Source: Croceivirga sp. (GTDB lineage Bacteria > Bacteroidota > Bacteroidia > Flavobacteriales > Flavobacteriaceae). From it: a stretch of DNA of 64,000 nt. The notes beneath the pieces are model-generated. The model searched no databases, was not told the DNA's origin, and saw nothing but the letters and a program-made list of their open reading frames with translations. The number at the start of each line of letters is the position of its first letter. The first letter of the stretch is position 1. The stretch is from NCBI GenBank assembly GCA_028284285.1, contig JANQSA010000048.1:1-64000 (forward strand). The letters run 5' to 3'. The position numbers and the translations under genes were made by a program. Shown here one piece after another: positions 19,537-31,100 of this stretch.

Positions 19537-20025
19537 ATGGACATGAGGTATAACAGATGTATTGTTTTAGTTTGCTTTGTAACCCTATTTTTTGCTTTCA
19601 ATACAACGGCACAGGACAATCATATCAACTGGCTCAGTTTTGAGCAGTTGGAAGACTCGCTTGCTATAAAACCAAAAAAGGTGTTTATCGATTTTTATGC
19701 CGACTGGTGCGTCTACTGTAAAAAGATGGACCAGGCCGCTTTCAGGGATGCCAGGGTGATTTCAAAGTTGACTACCGAGTATTACGCGGTAAAGCTGAAT
19801 GCCGAGACTACCGATACGATCACATTTAGCGGAGCAACTTTTGTTAATAAGCAATTGGGGAAGAAAAGAAATCCCACCCATGAAATTCCGCTGCTTCTGG
19901 CTTCCCGGGAGAACTATCCTTTTTCCCTGCCGGCCATGGTGGTCCTTAATGAAAAGTTTGAGGTCACCGATAGATATTTCGAATACCTTTCCCCAAAGCA
20001 ACTTTACCATGCGCTGGAAGATTAA
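19537..20025 (+). CDS. Thioredoxin family protein, secreted
   Basis: Signal peptide ending TTAQ; VFIDFYADWCVYCKKMDQAAF CxxC motif; likely start MDMRYNR. Confidence 0.85.
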   Translation: MDMRYNRCIVLVCFVTLFFAFNTTAQDNHINWLSFEQLEDSLAIKPKKVFIDFYADWCVYCKKMDQAAFRDARVISKLTTEYYAVKLNAETTDTITFSGATFVNKQLGKKRNPTHEIPLLLASRENYPFSLPAMVVLNEKFEVTDRYFEYLSPKQLYHALED

Positions 20026-20202
20026 AGACAAAAAGCTCAAAACACCCCAGGACAGGAGTTTACCACTTGTTTTAAAATAACGTGTATAGTTTTTGTATCT
20101 GTAATTACCCTTCTTAATAGCTCTGGTGAGATCTCTATAAATGATCGCTCCACTCCTATCACAATAGTGGAATGCCCTCTGCGAAATGATTACCTTTGAC
20201 TA

Positions 20203-21348
20203 ATGTCCAACTACGACTATATCATCATAGGTGCCGGGGCATCCGGTTTACTTTTGGCGCATTCCCTGGGTAAAGATGCTTTTTTTAAGGACAGGAAAAT
20301 TCTACTGCTAGACAAAAGCGACAAACAAAAAAACGATCGTACCTGGTGCTTTTGGGAAAAGGGTGAGGGCCCATTTGATCATGTGCTCTATAAAACCTGG
20401 CCTAAAATTCATTTTGCCGGGCAACACCTTAACATTACCCCCAATATTGCTCCCTATAGTTATAAAATGATTAGGGGGATTGATTTTTACAATCACTATT
20501 TACAACAACTGCAACACTTTGGCAATATTGATTTTATCCGAGACAGTGTGTCTTCTGTACGGGAAGTGGAACAGGGAAAAATTGCAGTGCAAGGGGAAAA
20601 AGCCATTTATACCGGCCAACAGCTCTTCGACAGCCGATTCGACTACAAACTTTTAAAAACCCAGTCACAATATCCGGTATTGCAGCAGCATTTCCTGGGA
20701 TGGTTTGTAAAGACAGACCAGTCTGTTTTTGATGATACTTCAGCCACTTTTATGGATTTCTCCATCCCCCAAAAAGGGAATACCCGATTTATGTATGTAT
20801 TGCCTTTTTCCAAATCGGAAGCCCTTGTAGAGTATACGCTTTTCTCCGAGCAACCGTTGGAAAAATCGGAATATGAAAATGCGATCCGGGATTACCTTTC
20901 CAATACGTTAGGCGCAAAGGAGTATCAAATTATAGACCGGGAACAGGGTAATATCCCAATGACCTGCTATGATTTTGCAAAAAACAATACGGATCAACAC
21001 CTTCATATCGGTATAGCCGGAGGATGGGCCAAGGCAAGCACCGGATACACCTTCTACAGCTCTGCAAAAAAAGTCCTGCAGCTGGTAACCCATTTAAAAA
21101 AAGGGAAACCGTTAAAAACGTTTGATCCCAAAACGCGGTTTTGGTTCTACGATCTGTTATTGTTAGATATTCTGCATAAAAACAATCACTTAGGCGGTGG
21201 AATTTTTGAATCCCTGTTTAAACGCAGAAAACCACAGCTTATCTTTAAATTCCTGGATGAAGAAACTACCTTTTCAGAAGATCTGTATATCATGGCGGCC
21301 CCTAAACCCTGGCCCTTTATCAAAGCGTTGCTTCAACGGTTGTTCTAA
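20203..21348 (+). CDS. crtY: Lycopene beta-cyclase
   Basis: YDYIIIGAGASGLLLAHSLG dinucleotide-binding site; DRTWCFWEKGEGPFD; IPMTCYDFA; GIAGGWAKASTGYTF. Confidence 0.9.
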   Translation: MSNYDYIIIGAGASGLLLAHSLGKDAFFKDRKILLLDKSDKQKNDRTWCFWEKGEGPFDHVLYKTWPKIHFAGQHLNITPNIAPYSYKMIRGIDFYNHYLQQLQHFGNIDFIRDSVSSVREVEQGKIAVQGEKAIYTGQQLFDSRFDYKLLKTQSQYPVLQQHFLGWFVKTDQSVFDDTSATFMDFSIPQKGNTRFMYVLPFSKSEALVEYTLFSEQPLEKSEYENAIRDYLSNTLGAKEYQIIDREQGNIPMTCYDFAKNNTDQHLHIGIAGGWAKASTGYTFYSSAKKVLQLVTHLKKGKPLKTFDPKTRFWFYDLLLLDILHKNNHLGGGIFESLFKRRKPQLIFKFLDEETTFSEDLYIMAAPKPWPFIKALLQRLF

Positions 21349-21463
21349 CATAACATCCAATAGTCAAAGAAGTGAGGTGCCAAGACGATAGAGAAAAGGT
21401 TCCCTAACCTCTAACTTCCCCCGCTACACCCCATTTTTTGTACACCTTATTTCTTCACGCATT

Positions 21464-21985
21464 TCAACGATTAGTCCGATTACTCCCTCCATTATTGCTC
21501 CGATTATTCCGACCTCTTCTGTTGTTATCGTTATTATCATCCCTCCTAATTGGCCGAGGCGGAGGCGGCACAACTCTTGCCGGAAGAATAACTTTGTATG
21601 TGGCCGTCGTGGTCCCTCCCGGGTAGTAACCCCATACTTCAATTTCACCGATTTCGAGTGGCCGGGACTGCGAGTATTCTCTTGCCAAAACCCTCCGTGT
21701 CCCGCTACCGGTATTGACAAATCTATAAACATCTACTCGTAGGGATTTCCTTGGACCCAAGTTAACGCCATTAACTATTACGTCCGGCCCATCTATTGAA
21801 ACGATTTCCATTTCTGCCCTTCCCTGATAATTATTCTTTTTTTCAATTGCTCCTAATCCAATTCCCCCTTTACCCGCATCCAGCAATAACTGCGTCACGT
21901 TGTACTCAACACCATCTATTACTTCACGACCTTGGGAAACAACCCCTTGAGAGACCAATAACAATAAAACAAACCAATATCGCAT
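21464..21985 (-). CDS. Hypothetical secreted protein with Asn/Arg-rich low-complexity C-terminus
   Basis: Signal peptide-like N-terminus; tail RRDDNNDNNRRGRNNRSNNGGSNRTNR. Confidence 0.5.
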   Translation of the reverse strand: MRYWFVLLLLVSQGVVSQGREVIDGVEYNVTQLLLDAGKGGIGLGAIEKKNNYQGRAEMEIVSIDGPDVIVNGVNLGPRKSLRVDVYRFVNTGSGTRRVLAREYSQSRPLEIGEIEVWGYYPGGTTTATYKVILPARVVPPPPRPIRRDDNNDNNRRGRNNRSNNGGSNRTNR

Positions 21986-21987
21986 GA

Positions 21988-22347
21988 CTACAACTTTCTA
22001 TTAAAGGTTAACTTGAATTTTTTGCTCCTGTTCCAATAGCCATGATTTGCTGTGGACACCTTATATTCCTTTTTGAAGACTATAGTATTCTCAATGATTT
22101 CAGGAGTAAAATCTACAAATTGTATATCATCAAATTGAAATCTGGTTTTTGCATCGAATTGCTGTTCACATGGATAAATACATTCCATTTCAATTTTCAC
22201 CAACTCCAGATCCTCATCAAACGTAAAGGTCTGTTCACTGGTAGAATAATCCACGGAAATGATTTCCGTCTCCATAGCGTCTGCTGAAGAGTCTTCCCCA
22301 CAGGAAAACAATGCTAAAACTGCAATCAATAAAACTATTTTTTTCAT
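21988..22347 (-). CDS. Hypothetical lipoprotein
   Basis: Lipobox ALFSCGEDSS; 2 nt from the preceding ORF, same strand. Confidence 0.6.
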   Translation of the reverse strand: MKKIVLLIAVLALFSCGEDSSADAMETEIISVDYSTSEQTFTFDEDLELVKIEMECIYPCEQQFDAKTRFQFDDIQFVDFTPEIIENTIVFKKEYKVSTANHGYWNRSKKFKLTFNRKL

Positions 22348-22640
22348 TAGTTGTAAGTTTATTTTTATACTTAAAGTAAGTTAATATTTTTTATAAGATC
22401 AAGTAAAAGTTTACGTTTACTTAATCTAAATTTTTAACACCCTTAAAATCTCATAAATAAAGAACAGTACTCCTATTCAAAAAGTAGCATTACAAATAGT
22501 GCAAAAAAATGGGCATGGGCAATCAGGAAGAGTGTACCCACCTCTTTTTTTTGAACCCGGAATGGGGTTTTGGAACATCGTTGTAATATAGTGACACTTA
22601 AGCTGTCGCCCTTAACCAAAGTGTTATTCTACAGTTCTCT

Positions 22641-23615
22641 TTAAACGGTGCGTTTCATCAGATTTTCCCCAAAGGCAATAAGCCCTTGCTTACGTACGGC
22701 ATCAACTTCTGTTTTATCCAAAGCGGCAAAGGCTTTTAAAGTATACCCTTCAATAGCTTTTGAAGTTTCTGTAACCGCTGCTGTGCAGTTAAATAGCTCT
22801 TTAACAGCCTTGATTTTATCTCCTCTATCTCTTGGTTGAACGGAAAAAAGGTCCAACAACTGTTTTTGTTCCGCCTTTGTACCGTTTTCCAAAGCTTTTA
22901 AATACAGGTAGGTCTTCTTGTTCTCAATAATGTCCCCACCAATTTGTTTCCCGAAGGTTTCCGGATCACCAAAAGCATCCAGGTAATCGTCTTGAAGTTG
23001 AAAGGCAATTCCCAGATTTCGTCCAAATTCATAAATCAGGTCCTGATTTTTAGGACCTGTTTTAGCAATAATGCCCCCCATCTTAAGCGCCGCCGCAATT
23101 AAAATAGACGTCTTCAATTCTATCATCTGCAAGTACTCTGCAACCTGGACATCCTTACGGGTTTCAAAATCCATATCCAATTGCTGTCCTTCGCAAACGC
23201 CTATAGCCGTTGTATTGAACAACTGAAATAGCTGATGTAACACTGCACTTTCATAAGACTCCAAAAATTGATAGGAAGCTATGAGCATGGCGTCGCCGGA
23301 AAGGATACCGGTGTTTACATCCCATTTTTCATGGACGGTGGGCTTGCCCCGCCGCAAAGGGGCAGCATCCATAATATCATCATGCACCAGGGAAAAATTA
23401 TGGAATACTTCAATAGCCATGGCGGCATCCAGTGCTTTTTTGTAATCGGTTCCAAAAAGCTCGGTGCTCATCAAGACCAGTACCGGCCGCAGTCGTTTCC
23501 CGCCAAGGTTTAAGATATAGGAAATAGGATCATACAAATTACGGGGTTCCCGCTGCCCTTTATTCATTTCCAGATACTTCAAGAACTCCTCACGATAAAA
23601 TTCCAGGGATTGCAT
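22641..23615 (-). CDS. Polyprenyl diphosphate synthase family (GGPP/octaprenyl type)
   Basis: GGKRLRPVLVLMS; first Asp-rich motif VHDDIMDAAPLRRGKPTVH; second motif QLQDDYLDAFGDPETFGKQIGGDI. Confidence 0.92.
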   Translation of the reverse strand: MQSLEFYREEFLKYLEMNKGQREPRNLYDPISYILNLGGKRLRPVLVLMSTELFGTDYKKALDAAMAIEVFHNFSLVHDDIMDAAPLRRGKPTVHEKWDVNTGILSGDAMLIASYQFLESYESAVLHQLFQLFNTTAIGVCEGQQLDMDFETRKDVQVAEYLQMIELKTSILIAAALKMGGIIAKTGPKNQDLIYEFGRNLGIAFQLQDDYLDAFGDPETFGKQIGGDIIENKKTYLYLKALENGTKAEQKQLLDLFSVQPRDRGDKIKAVKELFNCTAAVTETSKAIEGYTLKAFAALDKTEVDAVRKQGLIAFGENLMKRTV

Positions 23616-23754
23616 AGCTCAATTTTGGTTAAAAATACATCCATTGTTACAAACCATCCCCTCTTACGTCAAATGAGCAGTCTTTTTTTGAGAAAAATGC
23701 AATAGGTTAAAAAACTTTCGTCTCTATAAATGAAACCCGGCTTAAAAAAATGAA

Positions 23755-24285
23755 ATGACCACAGGTAGGGAAAACGATAAGCAACTAACGGATTTTTTTA
23801 CCGAAGAGTACCAAAACCTGCAGGGGTACGTACGGTCAAGAATAGAAAGTCCTGTGGAAGGTGATGCGGAAGATATTGTACAGGAGGTGGCCTTGAAACT
23901 GTTTTCCAGGAAAAACGCCTCCCCAATAGATGATATCGCGGCTTTTGTATATCGCTCCCTTAGGAATAAAATAATTGACGTGATGCGCACAAAAAAAACC
24001 AGGAAATATGATGCCGCTGAAATAGAAGACATATGGTCCGAATTTACAGAAAGGGTTTACGGTCCATCCGGTTATTACTATCCGGATCAGCTTAAAAATA
24101 AATTAAAAGGGGCCATTGCAACACTTAAGCCCATGTATCGCGATATCATCATGGCGGTGGACTTTGAGGGATATACCTACCGGGAAATCTCGGAGCAGAC
24201 CGGGATTGCCTCAGGCACATTAATGTCCAGAAGGCACAGGGCCTTATCCGTATTAGCTAAAAAATTGGAAGTGAATAACGTTTAA
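23755..24285 (+). CDS. RNA polymerase sigma-70 family (ECF-type) sigma factor
   Basis: DAEDIVQEVALKLF region 2; YREISEQTGIASGTLMSRRHRALSVLAKKL region 4. Confidence 0.88.
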   Translation: MTTGRENDKQLTDFFTEEYQNLQGYVRSRIESPVEGDAEDIVQEVALKLFSRKNASPIDDIAAFVYRSLRNKIIDVMRTKKTRKYDAAEIEDIWSEFTERVYGPSGYYYPDQLKNKLKGAIATLKPMYRDIIMAVDFEGYTYREISEQTGIASGTLMSRRHRALSVLAKKLEVNNV

Positions 24286-24295
24286 AACAAAAATT

Positions 24296-24727
24296 ATGGA
24301 ACCAGAAGCAACTATTAAAAGAAAGGTAGCACGCAACGTAGAATATTACATTAAATCGGCATTTAAGGTTTTCTTTTTTATCCTGTTCATCATTTTGGTT
24401 ACCCTGTTGGTAGGCTACATCGTTATGTGGCTATGGAATTGGCTCATGCCAGAATTGTTCGGTTTAAAAACCCTTACCTACTGGCAGGCTGTGGGGTTAC
24501 TTTTTCTGGCCAAAATATTTTTCGGTTTCGGAAGCGGCGGGCCTGGAAAGGGCAATGGAAAACGAAAATTCAGAAAAAAGTTCTCCAAAGAAAAATGCGG
24601 GGGATTGCGCAGGGATTTCGACGACTGGAAACTATATGACCGGTTCTGGAAAGAAGAAGGAGAAAATGCTTTTAAGAACTATGTACATAAAATTAAAGGG
24701 GATGAAGAAGACGAAAAAACAAGCTGA
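24296..24727 (+). CDS. Hypothetical membrane protein downstream of sigma factor
   Basis: ORF 10 nt after the sigma factor stop; one or two TM segments followed by a charged C-terminus. Confidence 0.55.
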   Translation: MEPEATIKRKVARNVEYYIKSAFKVFFFILFIILVTLLVGYIVMWLWNWLMPELFGLKTLTYWQAVGLLFLAKIFFGFGSGGPGKGNGKRKFRKKFSKEKCGGLRRDFDDWKLYDRFWKEEGENAFKNYVHKIKGDEEDEKTS

Positions 24728-24925
24728 TCTTCGAAAAAATCGGCATCAATTCAGTGGCTTTTACACCATTTCAGGTAAAAAATCCACAACTCGGTCCAAT
24801 TATATCCTGTTCTTTCGTCATTTCATTGAAAATTTGGAGGAAAATTATGAGTTGGTTAAAAAAATGTAAAACTCTGGAAACTTTTTTGGTTTTTTGCGTT
24901 TCCTGTATACATTTGCCGCTTAATT

Positions 24926-25531
24926 ATGAAAGATCAAATTCTCCACAAAGCTACGGATATGTTCCTGGAACTGGGATTCAAGAGCGTTACCATGGATGAC
25001 CTGGCACAGGAAATGGGTATTTCCAAAAAAACAATTTATTCCCATTTTCCAAATAAAGCTCAATTAGTTGAAGAAAGCACTTTACACTTTTTTGAGCATG
25101 TCTCCAAGGGTATCAATCAAATCATTGCTCTGAAAAGAAACCCGATAGAAGAGCTTTACGAGATTAAGAAATTAGTGATGTCCCACCTCAAGGATGAGAA
25201 GAGTTCAACACAATACCAATTACAGAAGTACTACCCAAGGATTTTTGACACCTTGAGAAAAAAAGAATTTGAAGTGATGCATGACAGCATGCTGGAAAAT
25301 ATAGAACGTGGTATAGCTACGGGTATTTACAGGGAAAACCTGAACATACAATTTGTGGCCCGTATTTACTTTTCGGGAGTTCTAAGCTTATGTGATCATT
25401 ACCTTTTTCCAGTGAAGATGTTCACCAGGCCTGTTCTGGAAGACTACTTCCTGGAATACCACCTGAGAGGTATTGTGACACCAAAGGGACGAAAAATATT
25501 AAACGAAATCATCAATTCAAACCAAGAATAA
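24926..25531 (+). CDS. TetR/AcrR family transcriptional regulator
   Basis: ILHKATDMFLELGFKSVTMDDLAQEMGISKKTIYSHFPNKAQLV HTH. Confidence 0.93.
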   Translation: MKDQILHKATDMFLELGFKSVTMDDLAQEMGISKKTIYSHFPNKAQLVEESTLHFFEHVSKGINQIIALKRNPIEELYEIKKLVMSHLKDEKSSTQYQLQKYYPRIFDTLRKKEFEVMHDSMLENIERGIATGIYRENLNIQFVARIYFSGVLSLCDHYLFPVKMFTRPVLEDYFLEYHLRGIVTPKGRKILNEIINSNQE

Positions 25532-26890
25532 ATGCGAATAATCATTCTAAGCTTAGCATGTTGTATACCTTTTCTGTTAGGTGCGCAGGAACAAAAAAAC
25601 AGTTTTAGCCTGGATGAGGCTATTGCGTATGCTCTGGAGCACAACTATCAATCTATAAATGCAAGCAGGGACCTGGTAGATGCGCAAAAACAAAAGTGGG
25701 AAACCATTGCTACCGGACTTCCCCAGATAAGTGGTACGGTGAGCTATCAGAATCAAATTATCCAACCGATCAATCAGTTTCCGTCAATTTTGGTTCCGGA
25801 GGATTTCTTGCCGCCTGGTGTGATTCAGGATCCTGATACCTTTATACCGATTATATTTGCTCCTCCACAAACCGCTGTAGCCACGGCCACCCTTACGCAG
25901 CAGATTTTTGATGGCACTTACATCGTTGGGGTACAGGCCACCAAAGCGTTTCTGGATTATAGTAAAAACAACAAAGAAAAGACGGATTTAGAGGTTCGCA
26001 AAGCGATAGTGGAAGCGTATGGCAACGTCCTGCTGGCTCAGGAAAGTGTAGCCATTTTTGAAAAGAACAAGGCCACTTTAGAGAAAAACCTTTTTGAAAC
26101 CAAGAAGGTGTATGAGAATGGTCTGGGGGATGAGGAAAGTGTGGATCAGTTGCAAATAACGCTTTCTTCTGTAGAGAACCAGTTAAAAAACGCCAGACGC
26201 CTGGAAAAAATTACCTTGCAAATGCTCAACCTGATGATGGGAATATCCCTGGATAATCCCACCGTATTGATTGAGAATTTGGATGATCTTACGCAGAGCA
26301 AAATTGATTATGGTCTGCTGGACGCTGAACTGAATATGGCAAACAATGTGGATTACAAACTGGTGTACAATCTCAACGAACAGCGGTATTTTGAGTTGAA
26401 ATTGGCCAAAAGCAGGGCATTACCTACCCTGAATGCATTCATTAATTATGGCGGGAATTCCTTCAGTGATCGTTTCAACTTTTTAAGTCAGGGACAGCAG
26501 TGGTTTGAGTTTTCCACCTTCGGTGTGGACCTGAACATTCCCATTTTTAGTTCTTTAGGGAGAACAGCCACTACTCAAAGGGCAAAGATAGCCTATGAAA
26601 AAGCGAAAACAGAACTGACCGAAGCTGAAGAACAAATTCGGTTGCAACTGGAAAATGCTAAAAGCGATTATACCCTGGCCATTGAGGAATACCAGACCTC
26701 TAAGGATAATCTGGAATTGGCAGAACGTATTGAGAACAAAAACCAGATAAAGTACTCCGAAGGCCTGGCTACCAGCTTTGACCTTAGGCAAGCGCAAACG
26801 CAGTTGTACGCTACCCAACAGGAATACTTACAATCCATGGTAGATGTCATTAACCGAAAAACAGCATTGGAAATTATACTAAATCAATAA
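25532..26890 (+). CDS. TolC family outer membrane efflux protein
   Basis: Signal peptide; two OEP-like repeats; starts directly after the TetR stop. Confidence 0.9.
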   Translation: MRIIILSLACCIPFLLGAQEQKNSFSLDEAIAYALEHNYQSINASRDLVDAQKQKWETIATGLPQISGTVSYQNQIIQPINQFPSILVPEDFLPPGVIQDPDTFIPIIFAPPQTAVATATLTQQIFDGTYIVGVQATKAFLDYSKNNKEKTDLEVRKAIVEAYGNVLLAQESVAIFEKNKATLEKNLFETKKVYENGLGDEESVDQLQITLSSVENQLKNARRLEKITLQMLNLMMGISLDNPTVLIENLDDLTQSKIDYGLLDAELNMANNVDYKLVYNLNEQRYFELKLAKSRALPTLNAFINYGGNSFSDRFNFLSQGQQWFEFSTFGVDLNIPIFSSLGRTATTQRAKIAYEKAKTELTEAEEQIRLQLENAKSDYTLAIEEYQTSKDNLELAERIENKNQIKYSEGLATSFDLRQAQTQLYATQQEYLQSMVDVINRKTALEIILNQ

Positions 26891-26909
26891 TCAAGAAACA
26901 AATCATACA

Positions 26910-28100
26910 ATGAAAAAAATAGTATCACTGCTTTTGTTCGCATTGCTAATCATCTCTTGTGGTGGTGGGGCTTCGGATTCCGTGGAAGCGGTTATCGCGG
27001 GCAATGATCTTGAAAAAATACGGGCTAAACGGGCTGAAATAACAGAAGAGCTAAAAGCCGTTGAGGAACAGGTGCAACTCCTGGACGCCGCCATTGCGTC
27101 ACTGGACAAATCGGCCAATCTTCCCCTGGTCACCACAATGCAAGCCCAATCCGAAAAATTTATGCACTACCTGGAGTTGCAAGGCGATGTTATGACCGAC
27201 CAAAATGTATTGATCTATCCGGAAATATCCGGCACACTTTACAAGGTCTACGTCAAAGAAGGCCAAAAAGTGGCAAGAGGACAGTTATTAGCCTCGATTG
27301 ATGATGGCGGATTATCCAGTCAACTGGCGCAATTGAAGACCCAGACGGCTTTAGCCAAAACCACATTTGAACGGCAGAAAAGACTGTGGGATCAAAATAT
27401 CGGTTCGGAAATCCAGTATTTGCAGGCAAAAGCACAATACGAAGCCCAGGAGGACGCAGTGAGGCAATTGGAAAGCCAGGTGGCTAAGTCAAGCATTCGC
27501 GCCCCTTTTTCCGGCATTATTGATGATGTCATTAAAGACCAGGGTACCGTGGTGAGCCCGGGACCGGGATCTGAGGTTTTCCGAATTGTAAACCTTTCCA
27601 ATATGTATGTGGAGGTAGAAGTACCCGAAGCACATCTTTCCAATGTTACTCCGGGCAAAAGGGTAGAAGTATTTTTTCCCGTACTGGGAACCAGTGTTCA
27701 AACCAAGATCCGGCAAACCGGCAATTTTATTAACCCGGGGAATAGGTCATTCAGTGTAGAAATACCGGTTCCCAACAAGGACGGTTCCATAAAACCCAAC
27801 CTGACGGCGATAGCCAGGATTAATGATTACAGCAATGAAGACGCCATTCTTGTCCCTCAAAGCGTCATATCCGAAAATGCTACCGGAGAACAGTACGTTT
27901 ATTTGATCAAGGAAAACGGTTCGGCAACTGAAGTAGTTTCCAAAAAGACCATCATAGAATTAGGTAAGACCCAGGGGGATTATGTTGAAGTCCTTTCCGG
28001 CTTATCTGAAGGAGATAGTATCATTGTGGAAGGGGCCAGAAGTGTTAGGGACAACCAACAGGTTAAGGTGTTAAATGTTGAAAACACCGCTAAAAATTAA
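26910..28100 (+). CDS. RND efflux periplasmic adaptor (membrane fusion) lipoprotein
   Basis: Lipobox LLIISCGGG; GTLYKVYVKEGQKVARGQLLASID; RAPFSGIIDDVIKDQGTVVSPG. Confidence 0.93.
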   Translation: MKKIVSLLLFALLIISCGGGASDSVEAVIAGNDLEKIRAKRAEITEELKAVEEQVQLLDAAIASLDKSANLPLVTTMQAQSEKFMHYLELQGDVMTDQNVLIYPEISGTLYKVYVKEGQKVARGQLLASIDDGGLSSQLAQLKTQTALAKTTFERQKRLWDQNIGSEIQYLQAKAQYEAQEDAVRQLESQVAKSSIRAPFSGIIDDVIKDQGTVVSPGPGSEVFRIVNLSNMYVEVEVPEAHLSNVTPGKRVEVFFPVLGTSVQTKIRQTGNFINPGNRSFSVEIPVPNKDGSIKPNLTAIARINDYSNEDAILVPQSVISENATGEQYVYLIKENGSATEVVSKKTIIELGKTQGDYVEVLSGLSEGDSIIVEGARSVRDNQQVKVLNVENTAKN

Positions 28101-28103
28101 ACT

Positions 28104-31100
28104 ATGGAAAAAGCTAAAAAGAACGCCAACAAAGAATTCCGGCTCTCCTCCTGGGCGATACGCAATCCTTCGGTCATTTACGTAATGATCGGTATTTTCC
28201 TTTTCATAGGGATTTCGTCTTATTTCTCTATGCCCAGGGAAGAATTCCCGGAAGCCGTTGAGACCAAAATATATGTGAGTACCATTTATCCCGGGAATAC
28301 CGCGGAAGACATGGAGCGTCTGATCACCGATCCTTTGGAGGAAAGCTTAAAGAACGTGAGCAATTTTGTTGAGATGACCTCTATTTCTCAGGAAGATTAT
28401 TCCATGGTGGTAGTGGAATTTGATGAAAACATTACCGTGGAAGCGGCCAAGCAAAATGTTAAAGATGAGGTGGATACCGAAAAAGCGAGCGAAGACTGGC
28501 CGGTATTCAATGGGGCCAAGGTAGAACCCAATGTCTTTGATCTCAATTTGGCGGAGTCATTCCCTATCTTAAACGTCAACATTACAGGGGATTATCCTGT
28601 TGAAAAACTGAAGGAGTACGCGGAATACCTGGAAGATGAGATTGAAAATCTGGATGAAATAAAACAGGTGGACATTCGGGGAGCGCAGGAAAAGGAAGTG
28701 GAGGTTGCCGTGGACATTAACAAAATGATGGCGGCCAGGGTAAATTTTGATGACGTGATACAGGCCATCGCTAATGGTAATATGACCATGTCTGCAGGTA
28801 ATCTGATCACCAGCGGACAGCGGAGGACCATTCGAATTACCGGTGAAATTGAAAAACCTTCTGAACTCTATGATTTCGTGGTAAAGTCAGAGGATGGAAC
28901 AGTTTATCTGAAAGACATTGCTGAGGTCTCATTTAGCGAGGAAGACAAGACCACCTATGCCCGCGAATTGGGAGAAAGTGTAGTGATGTTAGACATCAAA
29001 AAACGTTCCGGTAAAAATGAGGTATTGGCTACCGAAAAGATCAAGGAAATTGTAGCTCAGGCCCAGGAAGACTATCTACCTGAAAACCTGGAAATCAGTT
29101 TTGCCAACGACAGTAGTAGTAGGACCCTGAACCAGGTAGATGATCTGGTCAACAATATTATTTTCGGAATCATCCTGGTGGTTACCGTGTTGATGTTCTT
29201 TTTGGGTTTCCGAAACGCCTTATTTGTCGGGTTTGCCATTCCCATGTCCATGTTCATGTCTTTTATGATCCTTTCTGCTTTGGGTTATACCTTAAACACC
29301 ATGATCCTCTTTGGACTCATCATGGGATTAGGGATGTTGGTGGACAATGGGGTTGTTGTGGTGGAAAACGTTTACCGCCTTATGGAACAAGAGGGGATGT
29401 CCCGAAAGGAAGCGGCTAAAAAGGGTATTGGTGAAATTGCAATTCCCATTATCATTTCTACTGCTACAACGGTAGCTGCTTTTGTACCGTTAGGTATGTG
29501 GCCGGGTATAATGGGAGAATTTATGATTTACTTTCCCATTACACTTTCGGTAGTTCTGGGTTCTTCACTTTTTGTGGCCATTTTTATGAACTCCATGCTG
29601 GTATCCCAATTTATGGAGGTTGGCGAAAAGGAACTCACCCGTAAACAATTAATACGCCTGAGCATCATCCTGGGTGGATTTGGTCTGTTTATCTTAGTAT
29701 TGGGCGGGCCAATACGCGGTTTGGGAACATTAATGATTGTTGTCGCTGGCTTATTCTGGATCTATAAGTACTTCTTAAAGAAATGGGCCTTGTATTTCCA
29801 AAAGAACATTCTCACCCGTTTTGAAGACCTTTATGAAAGGCAACTGAAGGGAGCCCTAAGGGGGAACAATGTGTACTGGTATTTTGGAGGCACTGTTTTT
29901 TTGCTTATTGCGGCATTTGCATCCTTTGGGGCGTCTGTAGAAAGCCAACGCACTAAAATGGAGTTTTTTCCGGATAACACGCCAAAAGAAATTTACGTCT
30001 ACATCGAATATCCGCAAGGAACCGATATTGAGAAAACCAATATCATAACCAAAGACATCGAAGAAAGAATATATGCCATTGTTGAAGAGGATCAGTATTT
30101 TGAGAATGGCGAGAACCTGTTGTTGGATACCGGGGTTTCCCAGGTAGGGAAAGGAGCGGAAAATCCTTTTACCGAAGCAGGTTCAGCAGCAGAAATGCCG
30201 CACCGGGGTAAGATTACCCTTTCCATGCAGGAATTCAAGTTCAGGAAAGGACGGGATAGCGAACAATTACGGTTTCGTATTCAAAATGCCCTGGCAGAAG
30301 TCTATCCCGGAGTGACCCTCTCGGTAGAAAAAGATGCGGTTGGCCCTCCCGCAGGGTATCCCGTAAACATAGAACTTATTGGTCAGAATTACGACACCTT
30401 GATCAATGTGGCAGAACGGATGCGGAATTATATCAATTCAAAAAGCATCGATGGAATGGAGGGTTTAAAAGTGGATGTGAATAAGAGCAATCCAGGGATG
30501 CAGGTAATCGTCGACCGGCAAAAAGCCGGAGAGCTCGGTGTCTCTGTAGGACAGGTAGGCCAACAGCTTAGAAGATCATTGTTTGGCGACAAAGCCGGGG
30601 TGTTCAAGAAAGATGGTGAAGATTATGACATTAACGTCCGATTCAATGAGGATCTCAGGTACAACACCAGTGCCCTGTTTGATCAAAATATCATTTTTAG
30701 GGATCAGGCCACGGGTAAAATCAAAGAAATCCCAATTTCTGCCGTGGCTACACGAAAAAATACCTCCTCATTTAATGCCATAAAGCACATCAACGGAGAA
30801 AGAGTGGTGACGGTGTACTCTGCACTAAAACCAGGAGGGAATGCTAAAATTATAGTTGATCAGATACAAAAGGAAATGGAAAGCTTTAAAGGGCTACCAC
30901 CCGGGGTAAAAATTGATTACACCGGTGAAATTGAAGAGCAGGACAAACAGCAAGCTTTTCTGGGCAGTGCTTTTATGGCAGGTCTTGGATTGATCATGTT
31001 AATTTTAGTGTTTCAGTTTGGCGGAGTATCCAAACCGGCAATTATCATGATGGCCATTTTCTTGAGTTTTATTGGCGTCTTTGGAGGATTGGTTGCCACA

